Assembly: GCA_019694165.1 (NCBI GenBank)
Contig: JAIBCL010000030.1
Location: 1 to 64,000, forward strand
Source: Verrucomicrobiaceae bacterium
GTDB lineage: Bacteria; Verrucomicrobiota; Verrucomicrobiia; Verrucomicrobiales; Verrucomicrobiaceae
Length of the DNA stretch: 64,000 nucleotides
Direction: 5' to 3'
Shown: positions 12,452-22,476 of the stretch, piece by piece
Numbering within the stretch: the stretch's first letter is position 1
Layout of the letters: each line of letters begins with the position of its first letter
The notes under the pieces: model-generated
Databases searched by the model: none
Told to the model about the DNA's origin: nothing
What the model saw: the letters and a program-made list of their open reading frames with translations, nothing else
Position numbers and translations under genes: made by a program

Positions 12452-13129
12452 ATGCGAATACTTGTTGTCGAAGATGAAGAAGATCTGGCCCGCCACGTCG
12501 CCGGAGCGTTGCGGCGGCATGAACATGATGTCGAGGTCTTCAACGACGGCGGCCGAGCGGTCGAGGCGGCGCTGCGCCAGCCGCCGGATCTGATGGTGCT
12601 CGATTTGAATCTGCCGACGATGAGCGGCCTCACCATTCTCTCGCGCATCAAGCAGGCGGCGCTTCCGACGCGCGTGATCATCCTCACCGCGCGCGCTGAT
12701 GTCGAGCATCGTATCAAGGGCCTGAACGCCGGCGCGGACGACTACATGGGAAAGCCCTTCTCCATGGACGAGCTGGCCGCGCGTGTGAACGTGCTCGGCC
12801 GCCGGGGCGGCCGCTCGAACGACGCCGCGCACATCACTGTCGGCGATGTCGTCATGGATGTGCCACACCGTCGTCTCACGCGGCGAGGCGAGCGCGTGGA
12901 GCTTTCTCCTCGCGAGTTTGAAGTGCTGCAGATTCTCATGCGCGAGCCTGGCCGCGTCTTCTCGCGCAGTGAAATCTGCGAGCGCATCTGGCAGCGCGAG
13001 CATCAATACGACACGCGCACCGTCGAGATCTTCATCATGCGGCTTCGGAAGAAGCTGGAGTTCGACGGCCTGCCTCCGGTCATCCACACCGTCCGCGGCG
13101 TCGGCTATCAAGTCCTCCCTGTCGAATGA
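12452..13129 (+). CDS. OmpR/PhoB-family response regulator
   Basis: A 225-residue DNA-binding regulator. The receiver domain (residues 1-~115) has the acidic pair in 'RILVVEDEEDLA', phospho-acceptor D51 in 'LMVLDLNLPTMSG', T79 and K101 ('DDYMGKPFSM'). The C-terminal winged helix (from ~130) has 'LTRRGERVELSPREFEVLQI' and ends 'VIHTVRGVGYQVLPVE'. It is translated with the kinase gene through an ATGA overlap. It is the obvious candidate to bind the GTAAC-N6-GTTAC sites at 9448, 9572 and 12358. Confidence 0.95.
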   Translation: MRILVVEDEEDLARHVAGALRRHEHDVEVFNDGGRAVEAALRQPPDLMVLDLNLPTMSGLTILSRIKQAALPTRVIILTARADVEHRIKGLNAGADDYMGKPFSMDELAARVNVLGRRGGRSNDAAHITVGDVVMDVPHRRLTRRGERVELSPREFEVLQILMREPGRVFSRSEICERIWQREHQYDTRTVEIFIMRLRKKLEFDGLPPVIHTVRGVGYQVLPVE

Positions 13130-14472
13130 GGCGCTGGCCGCTCAGGATCAAGGTGGGTGTCTATGCCGCCGTGCTCACGGCCGTCACATTCATCGCCGCA
13201 TCGGGCGCGCTGCTCGTCGTCATCCATTTCCGCCAGCTCGGCGAGCTCGACGACGAACTTCGCGGCGATGCGACGGAGATCGTGCGCGATCTGCAAAACT
13301 TCCGCGGCGCACCGGTGAATCCGCGTCATCCGCTCAGCGGCAAATACATCCGCGCTGATCTCCAGGACCGCCAGCTCATGCTCACGGGCCCCGAAGGCCA
13401 GATGCTATACCAGTCGCCCAATCTCGGTGAGACCAGCATCGAAGGCCCGCCTGGCATTCGCGAGATGATGATCAACGGTCACCACAGCCGCGTCGGCTCA
13501 TTCCGCATCGGCGATTTCACCGTGCATGTCGGCATCGATCTCTCGGAAATCGACCGTCTTCCACGCGATGTGATGATCGCGCTGCTTCTCACCATGCCGC
13601 TGATCGCTCTCATGGTTTTCGCCGGCGGCTTGTGGCTCGGGCAAAAGGCCGTCGCGCCCGTGGCGAGGCTCTCCGAAGCCGCCGAGCGCATCTCTGTCGA
13701 AAATCTCGGCGAGCGGCTTCCTCTGCCCGATGCGAATGACGAGATCGCCCGCCTCACCGTCGTGCTGAACGACGCCTTCGCCCGTTTGCAACGCTCCTAC
13801 GAGGCCACCGCCCGCTTCTCCGCCGATGCATCGCATCAATTGAAGACACCCGTCGCCGTTCTGCGCTCCGGCTTGGAAACAATGCTCGATGGCGATCACA
13901 TCGACGCCGTCGGTCGCGAAGAAGTGGACAATCTCCTGCGCCATCTGCGCCGTCTCACCGGACTCATCGAAGACCTGCTGCTTCTCGCCCGCACAGACGC
14001 TCGCAAGCTCCTGTTGCAAACCGAACCGTTTGATCTCTGCGAACTTGTCGAACTCGCACTCGACGATCTCACCACGCTGATGGATGACCGGCTCACCATC
14101 GAGCAAGACTTCAAGCGTCCGCTCACCGTTTGCGCTGACCGCCGCCATGTGACGATGATCGTGCAAAACCTCATCGAGAACGCAGGCAAGTACACACCCG
14201 ACGGTGGCCGCATCTGCGCGGTCGCGCGCGAGCTGAATGGCGAAATCGTTTTTTCCGTCGCCAACACCGGCCCTGCGCTTTCGGAAGCCGATCGCGAAGG
14301 CATCTTCGAGCGCTTCCGTCGCGGCAGTCACGTCGGCGAAGCCCAACGCGGCCACGGTCTCGGCCTCAACATCGCCCGCGAACTCGCCCGCGCCCACGGC
14401 GGTGATCTCAAGCTCGCGCGCTCCGATGGCGAGTGGAACGAGTTTGTGATGACGCTGCCGGCCGGGCGATGA
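13126..14472 (+). CDS. Membrane sensor histidine kinase
   Basis: 448 residues. Two membrane segments (about 10-33 and 148-171) bracket a ~110-residue periplasmic sensor region. A HAMP domain follows ('APVARLSEAAERISVENLGE'). The HisKA box is 'FSADASHQLKTPVAVLRSG' with phospho-acceptor H237; the ATPase domain shows the N box 'IVQNLIENAGKYTPDGG' and G box 'RGHGLGLNIARELARAHGG'. It is the partner of the response regulator whose stop codon overlaps its start. The signal sensed is unknown; the size and arrangement resemble metal- or envelope-stress kinases of the CusS/QseC type. Confidence 0.95.
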   Translation: MRRWPLRIKVGVYAAVLTAVTFIAASGALLVVIHFRQLGELDDELRGDATEIVRDLQNFRGAPVNPRHPLSGKYIRADLQDRQLMLTGPEGQMLYQSPNLGETSIEGPPGIREMMINGHHSRVGSFRIGDFTVHVGIDLSEIDRLPRDVMIALLLTMPLIALMVFAGGLWLGQKAVAPVARLSEAAERISVENLGERLPLPDANDEIARLTVVLNDAFARLQRSYEATARFSADASHQLKTPVAVLRSGLETMLDGDHIDAVGREEVDNLLRHLRRLTGLIEDLLLLARTDARKLLLQTEPFDLCELVELALDDLTTLMDDRLTIEQDFKRPLTVCADRRHVTMIVQNLIENAGKYTPDGGRICAVARELNGEIVFSVANTGPALSEADREGIFERFRRGSHVGEAQRGHGLGLNIARELARAHGGDLKLARSDGEWNEFVMTLPAGR

Positions 14473-14709
14473 GCGGCAACAATGCCCGAATCCTGTCACA
14501 CGAGTTTGTTGATGTGCGGGCGTCGATGTTCAAGCCGACGATGACGATGCGCGAAGTCTGGGCAATTCAAGATCGTCGGATGCTTCCGTCCCAAGCATAA
14601 AGGGTTAGGGAAGGGGAGCGGCCGCTCCGGATGGTCAATCCAGAGCGCAGCCGTTGAGCTTTGTGATCCGGCGTGTGTGGTATGGGCTGCGTGCACCGTA
14701 AAAGGTCGC

Positions 14710-15717
14710 ATGGTCATCACTTCACTCGGCTTCGACAAACCCGGCAAGCAGCAGGGCTTCCTGCAAGTGCCGTATTCCCACAACCTCGGCGGCTGGGCGA
14801 ATGTGATGATTCCCTGCACCATCGTCGCACGGGGCAAAGGGCCGACGGTGCTCGTGCTCGGGGGCAATCATGGTGATGAGTATCAAGGCCAGATCGCCAT
14901 CATGAAGCTCGCGCGCGAACTGACAGCCGAGATGGTTGGCGGTCGCATCATCATGATCCCGTCGCTGAATTTCCCTGCGGCTCGCGCTGCGACACGGCTG
15001 TCGCCACTCGATGGCATGAACATGAATCGCGCTTTCCCTGGCGATGCGGAAGGCCCGGTGACCAGCCAGATTGCACACTACCTGCGAACGGTGCTCTTCC
15101 CTCTCAGCGATGCGGTGATCGATATTCACAGCGGTGGTCGCAGCATGGAGTTCGTGCCCTGCGCGCACATGCACCTCGTGCCGGACCGTGAGCAACGCCG
15201 CCGCATGTTTGATGCCATGCTCGCATGGGGCACGGAGTTCTGTTTCATCTACGCCGACATCGCGGGCACCGGTTTGCTTCCCGTTGAGGCGGAGAATCAG
15301 GGCAAGACTGTCGTCACCACCGAACTGGGCGGCGGCGAGTGTATTCCCGCCAGCGTGCATCGCATCGCGCAGAGCGGCCTGCGAAACGTGCTCGTGCATC
15401 TGGGTTTGCTCAAAGGCCGCGTGCCCGCGCGTGAGAAGCCCGCGATCATCACGCAGGCGACAAATCGCGAGGACTACGTTCTTGCGCCTGAGTCAGGTGT
15501 CTTCGAGATCGCGCTCGATCTCGGCGCGAAGGTGAAGAAGGGGCAGACGGTCGGCTGGATTCATCATCTTGAGCGACCTGATCGCATGCCGAAGCAAATC
15601 ATCGCCGCCAGCTCAGGCCACCTCATTACCATGCGCGCTCCGTGTTTGACGCAGCAGGGCGATTGTGTCGCGGTGATAGCGAGACAGGTCAGCGAACGCG
15701 AGGTGCTGCGCAGTTGA
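14710..15717 (+). CDS. Succinylglutamate desuccinylase/aspartoacylase-family deacylase
   Basis: 335 residues from the ATG at 14710 (MVITSLGFDKPGKQQ); an upstream ATG at 14677 adds a non-conserved stretch. Zinc-ligand motifs of the M14-like AstE/AspA family are present: 'VLGGNHGDEYQGQ' (H54, E57) and 'DAVIDIHSGG' (H140), plus 'TTELGGGECI'. The stretch 'TRLSPLDGMNMNRAFPGDAE' resembles the DoeB type (N-alpha-acetyl-diaminobutyrate deacetylase of ectoine breakdown), but no other ectoine gene is nearby, so the substrate is left open. The C-terminal ~90 residues form the beta domain typical of the family. Confidence 0.85.
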   Translation: MVITSLGFDKPGKQQGFLQVPYSHNLGGWANVMIPCTIVARGKGPTVLVLGGNHGDEYQGQIAIMKLARELTAEMVGGRIIMIPSLNFPAARAATRLSPLDGMNMNRAFPGDAEGPVTSQIAHYLRTVLFPLSDAVIDIHSGGRSMEFVPCAHMHLVPDREQRRRMFDAMLAWGTEFCFIYADIAGTGLLPVEAENQGKTVVTTELGGGECIPASVHRIAQSGLRNVLVHLGLLKGRVPAREKPAIITQATNREDYVLAPESGVFEIALDLGAKVKKGQTVGWIHHLERPDRMPKQIIAASSGHLITMRAPCLTQQGDCVAVIARQVSEREVLRS

Positions 15718-15791
15718 GTTTCGAGAAGCGGGCGCGCGGCAGATGCCGGGCTGACAACGTTCTTGCAACTCTTGCCAGGTAATAGGGTAAT

Positions 15792-15808
15792 CTGATAATG
15801 ACTATCAG
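15792..15808. promoter_or_regulatory. Short inverted repeat upstream of the giant surface-protein gene
   Basis: CTGATA at 15792-15797 and TATCAG at 15803-15808 form a 6-bp-arm inverted repeat with a 5-bp spacer, in an AT-richer island 64 bp before the start codon at 15872. It could be an operator or overlap the promoter. Confidence 0.3.
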
Positions 15809-15871
15809 GGACGCAGCCAGTCCGGCGGCGGCCGGGTCGTCACTGCACAAACTTTTGCACTCTCTCCTGCT

Positions 15872-18800
15872 ATGAAGATATCATCACTCATTGCCCTCGC
15901 GATCGCTGGAGTCATCGGCACTGCCGACAGCGTTCGAGCTGCCACCACTTGGGACTTTGGCGCTGGCACAGGTGCCTGGTCCACGGCGACGAACTGGGAT
16001 ACTAACATCGAGCCGACCTCTGCGGACGATGTGATTTTCCCGCTCGGTCTTGCCGGGACGATCACACTCGCCGCGACGGAGAATGCGAAGACTCTGTCGT
16101 TTCTCGACAACTACACGCTGAGCAGTGGCACGAGTCTGACGCTGGCGAGTGCGAGTTCGATCTCGGTGGGCAGCGGGTTTTCGGTGACGATCAGCACGAA
16201 CACGACGGCTCCGGGCACATGGACGAAGCTGGGAGACGGCACGCTGATTCTCGGTGGGTCGAACATTTTCGCCAACGGCACCGCCTTGAGCGCAGGCGTC
16301 CTGCGTGCGAACAACGCCAGTGCCCTGGGCGCGTCGGGTTCGGTCACAACAGTCAGTTCGGGAGCCATCCTCGAGATCGGCGCGATCAGTCTGGATCGTC
16401 CCATCACCTTGAACTCGGGTGCGATGTTGCGCGCGGTCGCTTCGAACTCGGTAAGCAACGGCGTGCATACGATCTCGAATGCAGCCGCTACGACTGTCTC
16501 GCTGAGTTCGCTCACTTCGTCCGACGTGCTGACGATAGGCAATGCGGCGAACGACCTCACGGGCGGCGCGACGGATACGCTGCTGGTGGTGAACGGACCC
16601 GGTGCGGTGCGTTCAGGCATCGCGAGCAACTACGCGGGCAACTGGCGTGTCGATGCGGGCACGTTGCAGGCTGGCGCAGCGGCGGCGCTGGGTGCCACGA
16701 CGAGCGGCACGACGACTCTCAATGGTGGCACGCTCTCGGCACGCGTGAGCACGGCGACGACGTTCACGGGGCCGGTGAATCTCGCGGTCACGGCTGACTC
16801 GGGTTTGCAATCCGATCGCGCGGGTGTGGGTGCGGGTTTGGTGCATACGTTCGGCACGCTTAGCATCGCAGGTCAGACGCTGACCGTCGCGCCCGGAGCG
16901 AATGCAACGAGCGGCATGGCCACGGTGGCTGTGGGCAATGCGACACTCACGGGCAATCCGACGTTTGCGGTGAATGATGCAGGCGTGACCAATGGCAAGC
17001 TGACCACCGGTTCGATGATTGGCGGTGGTGTCGCGCGCACGATCACGAAGAGTGGCGCAGGCGATTTGGCGATCACCGGTGGATCGACGGATTTGATTGT
17101 CGGATCATCCATTGCGGCGACGGGCGGAGGCTTTGTTGAAGCGCTTTATCCGTCGCTTGGCGCGGGTGCGAGCGTGACACCCACAGCAGCGCAGAGTCCG
17201 TTCGGCGCAGCAACGGTCAGCGTCACGGATGGCGGCCTTCGTCTGCTGGCAGATGGCGACGGCACGACGGGTGCGCAGACGTTCGCGACGGGGCTTGCGC
17301 CATCGTTGGGCGGCACGTTGACGTGGGAAGTGGATCGCCGCAGCGCATCGAACACGAACAAGACCTTCGCCTTGAGCGCGCTGAATCTCGTTTCGGGCAC
17401 GGTGTTGAGTTTGTCCGCCAGCAACAGTTACAAGATGTCCGTCACTGGCACCACGACGCTTGCAGGCAATGTGACGATCCAGGGCACCAGCGGTAAGACC
17501 ACGGACCTCACGCTCGGGGCCATCGCGGAGAGTGCCGCAAGTGCGCTGACCTTTGGCGGGGCGAGCAGCACGAGCACGGTGAATCTCACCGCAGCCGCCG
17601 CACATACTGGCGGCACGAATGTGCGTGGCGGCACGATCAATGCGAACATCGGCTCCGCGCTCGGCACCGGTGCGGTGCTGATCGAAAACGAGAACGTGAG
17701 TTCCGCGGCGAAGCTGGTGATTCCATCGGGTGTCGCGTTGTCAGGTCCGAGCAGTCTCACGATGAACAGCGGCACGCTCGAATTGCAGAGCCTCACGGCG
17801 GTGAGCGCGGTGCCGCTGCAGATCAACGGCGGCAACTTGTCGCTGAAGAGCAACACATCGAACACCTTCACCACCAATGGCACCGGCATTGTGCTCGATG
17901 GCGGTTCGCCCACGATCACGGTGGGCAATGCGGGCAGCGGCACGAGCCAGACCTTGAACGTGGGATCGCTCACCCTGCGCAATGCGCCGGTCATCACCTT
18001 TGCCAATGCGAATGCCTTCTCGCTCACGATGGGGCCGCTGCTGCTGGAGAGCAATGCGACCTTCAACGTGAACAGCGGCGTGACGGTGCGCACGTCGGTG
18101 GATCCCGGCGGGCTCGTTGCGGGCGTGCGCGAGAGCGGCGGCTCGTTCAAGATCATCAAGACCGGCACCGGCACGCTGGAACTCGTGGGTGACTCGACAA
18201 TCACAGGCGGGCTCGATGTGTCGGCAGGCACGGTGCTCGTGAAGCACAACAGCGGCGCGGGCACCGGCACGATTACGGTGGGCAATGGTGTAACGACGGG
18301 CACGCTGCTCATCACCACCGGCATCACCTTGAGCAATGCGATCACCGTCAATGGTGGTGCGCTCGGGCGTGATAGCAGCGGCGATGGGGATTCGACTTTC
18401 AGCGGAGCGATCACGCTGCTGGGCAATGTCGAGCTTCAGGCCAATACGACGATTCCGAATGCATCGCGTGAAGCCGTTTTCACCGGCGCGATCAGCGGTG
18501 CGTTTGATGTGACGGTGGCGAATGGCGGCACGGTGGTGCTTCAGAATGCGAGCAACAGCTTCGGCAGCGGCGCGGCGACCAGTGTGACGATCGACGGCGC
18601 GATGCTGGCGGTCAGCGGCGATGCAGCGCTGGGCAATGCGGCGAACGGCATCAGCTTCATCGGCAGTGCGCCGAAGCTCCGTCCCGATGCCAGCATCAAC
18701 ACCTCGCGAGTATTCACGTTTGCGCACACGGGCACGGCGGAGTTGCAGATCAACACGGGCATTGATCTCGCGCTGACGTCGAGCTGGTTGGGAACCGGTG

Positions 18801-21800
18801 CGATCAACAAGACGGGAGCTGGTTCGCTGCTGCTCGGACCGGCGGTGGACGGCAGCTCACGCGGCTCCTCATTGACCACGATCACGGCGGGCACGCTGCG
18901 CACGCAGCACGTCACTGGCGTGAGCGCTACTGGCGGTATCGCGATGGGCACGGACGCGCGCTTTGAGATGATGATCGATGCGGACACGAGTTTCGCTCAC
19001 GCGCTGACTCGCACCGTCACGGGCGGCACGGCGGTGCTGTTCGTGGATCGCTCGCCTTCGGGTTCGACAACGAACGGACGGCACACGCTGCCTTCGATCA
19101 CTTACACCAGTTCGCTCGGGAACTTCACCGTGCAGGGCAATCACGGCTACGGACTCAGCGTGACATCGTTCTCGGCCTCGGGCGGCACGTTGGTGAATGA
19201 CGCGCCCGGTGAACTGCGCATCGGTTCGATGACGTCCACGAACACCAGCGCGCAAACCGTGATCATGGGTGGCAGTGGCAATGTGCTCATTCAAGGCGCA
19301 ACGACGCAGGGCACAGGCGCGAGTGGTTTGCGCAAAACGGGTGCAGGCACGATGACGCTGGGCACGAGCTACGGCTGGACCGGCGCGCTGCAATGCTACG
19401 AAGGCATCCTCGATCTCAATGGATTGAATGTGACCGCCAGCAGCATCGGCATGGGACTTGGTGCGGCGCAGTCAACCTCGACGATCAATACCAACGGCGG
19501 CTCCATCACGCTGACAGGCAACGTGACTTATGATCGCACGGGCTCCGGCGTGACGGAGCAGGCAGGAGCGATCATCAATGGCCCGCTGAATCTCGGCACG
19601 GCCACACGCAGCTTCACGCTCGACGACAGCTCGCAAGCAACAGTCGAGATGGAACTCACGGGCATCGTCAGCGGTGATCCTGGCGTGGGTTTGACCAAGG
19701 CTGGCGCGGGCACACTTAGGTTGAGTGGTTCATCATCGAATACCTATGATGGCCTGACGACGGTGACCGGAGGCGCGCTGGAACTGAACAAGACAGGTAT
19801 CGCCGCAATCGGTAGCGGTGGCTTGAGCATTCTGAATACAAGCACCTCGACCGTGCGACAGGTGCAGGCCGGACAGATCGCCGCCAGCGCACCCGTGGTG
19901 GTCGGCAATGGCAGCGCAAGCGCTGTGCTGGATCTGAACAACTTCCCGACGACGCTCAACAATCTCACACTCGGCGGCACAAACGCGATCCTGCGCATGG
20001 GAGCCACCGGCACACTAACGCTGGGTGGCAATGTGACGTTTGAAAACGGCACGAGCATCAACGAGCGCAACATGCTCATCACCAGCACGGGCGACAAGTT
20101 TACCACTGCGACTGGTGGCACGCTCGATCTCGGCGGCGCGGTGCGCACCTTCACCGTGAACAACACGTCCGCGCCGACGAATCCCAGCGCGGTGGCGACG
20201 ATTGAAACGGCGATCATCAATGGCGGCATCCTCAAGACTGGCACCGGCGGGCTCGTTCTCGCCAACACAGCCAATACCTTCGCTGGCGGCCTCGTTGTGG
20301 CGCAGGGACTGGTCTATGGCGCGGGCGCGGGATCGTTCGGCACACAGCCGATCTCGCTCACCGCTGGCGTGGGACAGACGGCGATCATCGGCATTGATGT
20401 GGACACGACCAACGTCACTCAAAACATCAGCACGAGCGGCGCGGGCACGAACATCCTCCGCTACGACGGCCCCATCGACACCAGCGCGACTTACAGCGGC
20501 GCGATCACGCTGGGCAGCGATCTCACGCTGGATGTCACGAATGGCGAGACAGATCAGTTTGATACCGCATTGATGATCGTGAGCGGACTCATCGACGATG
20601 GTGCGGGCACTTTTGGCCTGGTGAAAACCGGCTTTGGCAAAGCCGAGCTGAGTCCCGGCAATCTCTTCGATGGCAATGTCACCGTCACCAGCGGCATCCT
20701 CGCCGTGAGTGCCGAGAGCGGGCTTGGCGAGGGCACGCAGGTCACGATGAATGGCGGCGTGCTCAGCGGCACGGCGGACATGGTCATTGCTCGAAACCTC
20801 GTCTTCACCAACAGCAGCACCCTGCGCGCAGACACGGTGGACGATGGAGTGGACTTCTCCGGCAACATCACGCTGAACAACAATAGCATCGGCTTCGTCG
20901 GTGCAGGGCAAGTCTTCCTCTCCGGCACTGGCGGCGGCGGCACGGGCGATATGAAGATCGGCACGTTCACGACACCTGCGTTTGCCACCACGACCACCAA
21001 CAATCTCACGGGTGACCTTGGCGTGCTCTCCACGCGCAGCGGCTTCACCATTCCAAGCGGCAACATCGCCTTCGACAATTTCTGGGTCTGGGAGATGACC
21101 AGCGACATGACTCGCTCGCTCGGCACGGGCCCGGGTCAGATTCAGTTTGCTACGCGTGATGGTGGCGGCTTCGCAGCGTATGGCGCGGATCGCACGGTGA
21201 ATTTCGGCGGCGCTGGAGCAACCATCACATGGGGCAGCGGCGTGTTCCTCACCAATGGCGTCAGCACCACCGAGGGCGACCTCGTCTTCGGCTGCGGCAC
21301 TGCGACGCATACCGTGCAGTGGATCAATCCCATCAGCCTCGACAATGGCGACACCAATCCGTATCGCGACATCGTGGTCTATGATGGTGATGCTTCCGTC
21401 GAGGTGAACATGCAAGGCGCAATCACCTACACCGGCATCGGGCGCGGCGGGCTCAGTCTGGGCATCCACGGCGCGGCTACCTTCACCGGCGGAGTCTCCG
21501 GCAATCTCGACCTGCTCAAGTATGGCGGCGGCACTGCGGTCATCTCAAACTGCGCCGTCACCGGCGAGGTCGATGTCAGCCAGGGCACGCTCGAGGTGCT
21601 CAGCGGCACTAGCATCGGCGGCGGCGACTTTGCGTATGTCGCGGGCAGTTCAGAACTCGACATCGCCGGAGCTGGCCTCACGCTCAGCACCACCGCCGTC
21701 GGCTACATGGAAATCGATGGCACGCTGACCGGCCATGCGAATGCACCGGGCGACTTCTATGGAATCGGCACCATCACCGGCAACTTCACCACCGCCGCTA

Positions 21801-22408
21801 CCTCGATCTACGGCAACGACCCCGACATTGGTCTCACCGTGGGCGGCAATGTCACCTTGGCCAGCGGCATGGACACGGACCTGTTCTTCAATGCCGTGTC
21901 ACTCGGCAGCGGTTACTCAATGATCACCGCAGGCGGCAGTGTCTCGCTCGGCGGCACCTTGACGTTCAGCATCGAAGCAGGCACCACCATCGCGCCCGGT
22001 GCTGTGATCAAACTCATCAACAAGACCAGCCCAGGAGCAGTGACAGGCACCTTCACCGGCCTCGCCGAAGGCGCAAGCGTCACCGCAGGCAGCGGCGAGA
22101 TCTTCACCATCAGCTACATCGGCGGCGACGGAAACGACGTGGTGCTCTACGTGCCCGTCACCAGCACCGTGGCGACGATTGTGAGCTACAGCGTGAGCAA
22201 CGGTGTCGGTGCCGAGGCCGGGCAAATCGTCTTCGATATGAGTGCCACCGGCACACTCGGAGCCAGCTACGACCTGGAAGCTTCCACCGATCTGGTGACG
22301 TGGACCGTCGTGCAAACCGTGACCGCCGACAGCCTCACGGGAGCAATGAGCTTCCACATTGCGCAATCACCGGCGACCTTCACGCGACGGTTCTTCCGGG
22401 TGCAGTGA
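15872..22408 (+). CDS. Giant autotransporter-associated beta-strand repeat surface protein
   Basis: 2178 residues with a signal peptide (MKISSLIALAIAGVIGTADS). The mature part is almost wholly Ser/Thr/Gly/Asn-rich beta-helix made of autotransporter-associated beta-strand (PATR-type) units, recognisable as 'KTGAGTLRLSG...T..GGALELNKTG'-like segments recurring throughout, preceded by the common 'TTWDFGAGTGAWSTATNWDT' opening. There is no C-terminal outer-membrane barrel. The last ~75 residues ('ASYDLEASTDLVTWTVVQTV' to 'RRFFRVQ') are a C-terminal module common in verrucomicrobial secreted proteins. It is probably an extracellular or cell-surface filamentous protein. The antisense strand is widely open because of the biased composition. 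Confidence 0.85.
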   Translation: MKISSLIALAIAGVIGTADSVRAATTWDFGAGTGAWSTATNWDTNIEPTSADDVIFPLGLAGTITLAATENAKTLSFLDNYTLSSGTSLTLASASSISVGSGFSVTISTNTTAPGTWTKLGDGTLILGGSNIFANGTALSAGVLRANNASALGASGSVTTVSSGAILEIGAISLDRPITLNSGAMLRAVASNSVSNGVHTISNAAATTVSLSSLTSSDVLTIGNAANDLTGGATDTLLVVNGPGAVRSGIASNYAGNWRVDAGTLQAGAAAALGATTSGTTTLNGGTLSARVSTATTFTGPVNLAVTADSGLQSDRAGVGAGLVHTFGTLSIAGQTLTVAPGANATSGMATVAVGNATLTGNPTFAVNDAGVTNGKLTTGSMIGGGVARTITKSGAGDLAITGGSTDLIVGSSIAATGGGFVEALYPSLGAGASVTPTAAQSPFGAATVSVTDGGLRLLADGDGTTGAQTFATGLAPSLGGTLTWEVDRRSASNTNKTFALSALNLVSGTVLSLSASNSYKMSVTGTTTLAGNVTIQGTSGKTTDLTLGAIAESAASALTFGGASSTSTVNLTAAAAHTGGTNVRGGTINANIGSALGTGAVLIENENVSSAAKLVIPSGVALSGPSSLTMNSGTLELQSLTAVSAVPLQINGGNLSLKSNTSNTFTTNGTGIVLDGGSPTITVGNAGSGTSQTLNVGSLTLRNAPVITFANANAFSLTMGPLLLESNATFNVNSGVTVRTSVDPGGLVAGVRESGGSFKIIKTGTGTLELVGDSTITGGLDVSAGTVLVKHNSGAGTGTITVGNGVTTGTLLITTGITLSNAITVNGGALGRDSSGDGDSTFSGAITLLGNVELQANTTIPNASREAVFTGAISGAFDVTVANGGTVVLQNASNSFGSGAATSVTIDGAMLAVSGDAALGNAANGISFIGSAPKLRPDASINTSRVFTFAHTGTAELQINTGIDLALTSSWLGTGAINKTGAGSLLLGPAVDGSSRGSSLTTITAGTLRTQHVTGVSATGGIAMGTDARFEMMIDADTSFAHALTRTVTGGTAVLFVDRSPSGSTTNGRHTLPSITYTSSLGNFTVQGNHGYGLSVTSFSASGGTLVNDAPGELRIGSMTSTNTSAQTVIMGGSGNVLIQGATTQGTGASGLRKTGAGTMTLGTSYGWTGALQCYEGILDLNGLNVTASSIGMGLGAAQSTSTINTNGGSITLTGNVTYDRTGSGVTEQAGAIINGPLNLGTATRSFTLDDSSQATVEMELTGIVSGDPGVGLTKAGAGTLRLSGSSSNTYDGLTTVTGGALELNKTGIAAIGSGGLSILNTSTSTVRQVQAGQIAASAPVVVGNGSASAVLDLNNFPTTLNNLTLGGTNAILRMGATGTLTLGGNVTFENGTSINERNMLITSTGDKFTTATGGTLDLGGAVRTFTVNNTSAPTNPSAVATIETAIINGGILKTGTGGLVLANTANTFAGGLVVAQGLVYGAGAGSFGTQPISLTAGVGQTAIIGIDVDTTNVTQNISTSGAGTNILRYDGPIDTSATYSGAITLGSDLTLDVTNGETDQFDTALMIVSGLIDDGAGTFGLVKTGFGKAELSPGNLFDGNVTVTSGILAVSAESGLGEGTQVTMNGGVLSGTADMVIARNLVFTNSSTLRADTVDDGVDFSGNITLNNNSIGFVGAGQVFLSGTGGGGTGDMKIGTFTTPAFATTTTNNLTGDLGVLSTRSGFTIPSGNIAFDNFWVWEMTSDMTRSLGTGPGQIQFATRDGGGFAAYGADRTVNFGGAGATITWGSGVFLTNGVSTTEGDLVFGCGTATHTVQWINPISLDNGDTNPYRDIVVYDGDASVEVNMQGAITYTGIGRGGLSLGIHGAATFTGGVSGNLDLLKYGGGTAVISNCAVTGEVDVSQGTLEVLSGTSIGGGDFAYVAGSSELDIAGAGLTLSTTAVGYMEIDGTLTGHANAPGDFYGIGTITGNFTTAATSIYGNDPDIGLTVGGNVTLASGMDTDLFFNAVSLGSGYSMITAGGSVSLGGTLTFSIEAGTTIAPGAVIKLINKTSPGAVTGTFTGLAEGASVTAGSGEIFTISYIGGDGNDVVLYVPVTSTVATIVSYSVSNGVGAEAGQIVFDMSATGTLGASYDLEASTDLVTWTVVQTVTADSLTGAMSFHIAQSPATFTRRFFRVQ

Positions 22409-22476
22409 CCGCGCACCTGCGAATACCCGGACGACTCTCGAATCAATCGCCCGCGAGCCTCCGTATGGTGCGGGTC

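Noticed and set aside
20015..21469. 484-codon minus-strand open frame
   Set aside because: Shadow of the repetitive giant surface protein; no start context or motif.
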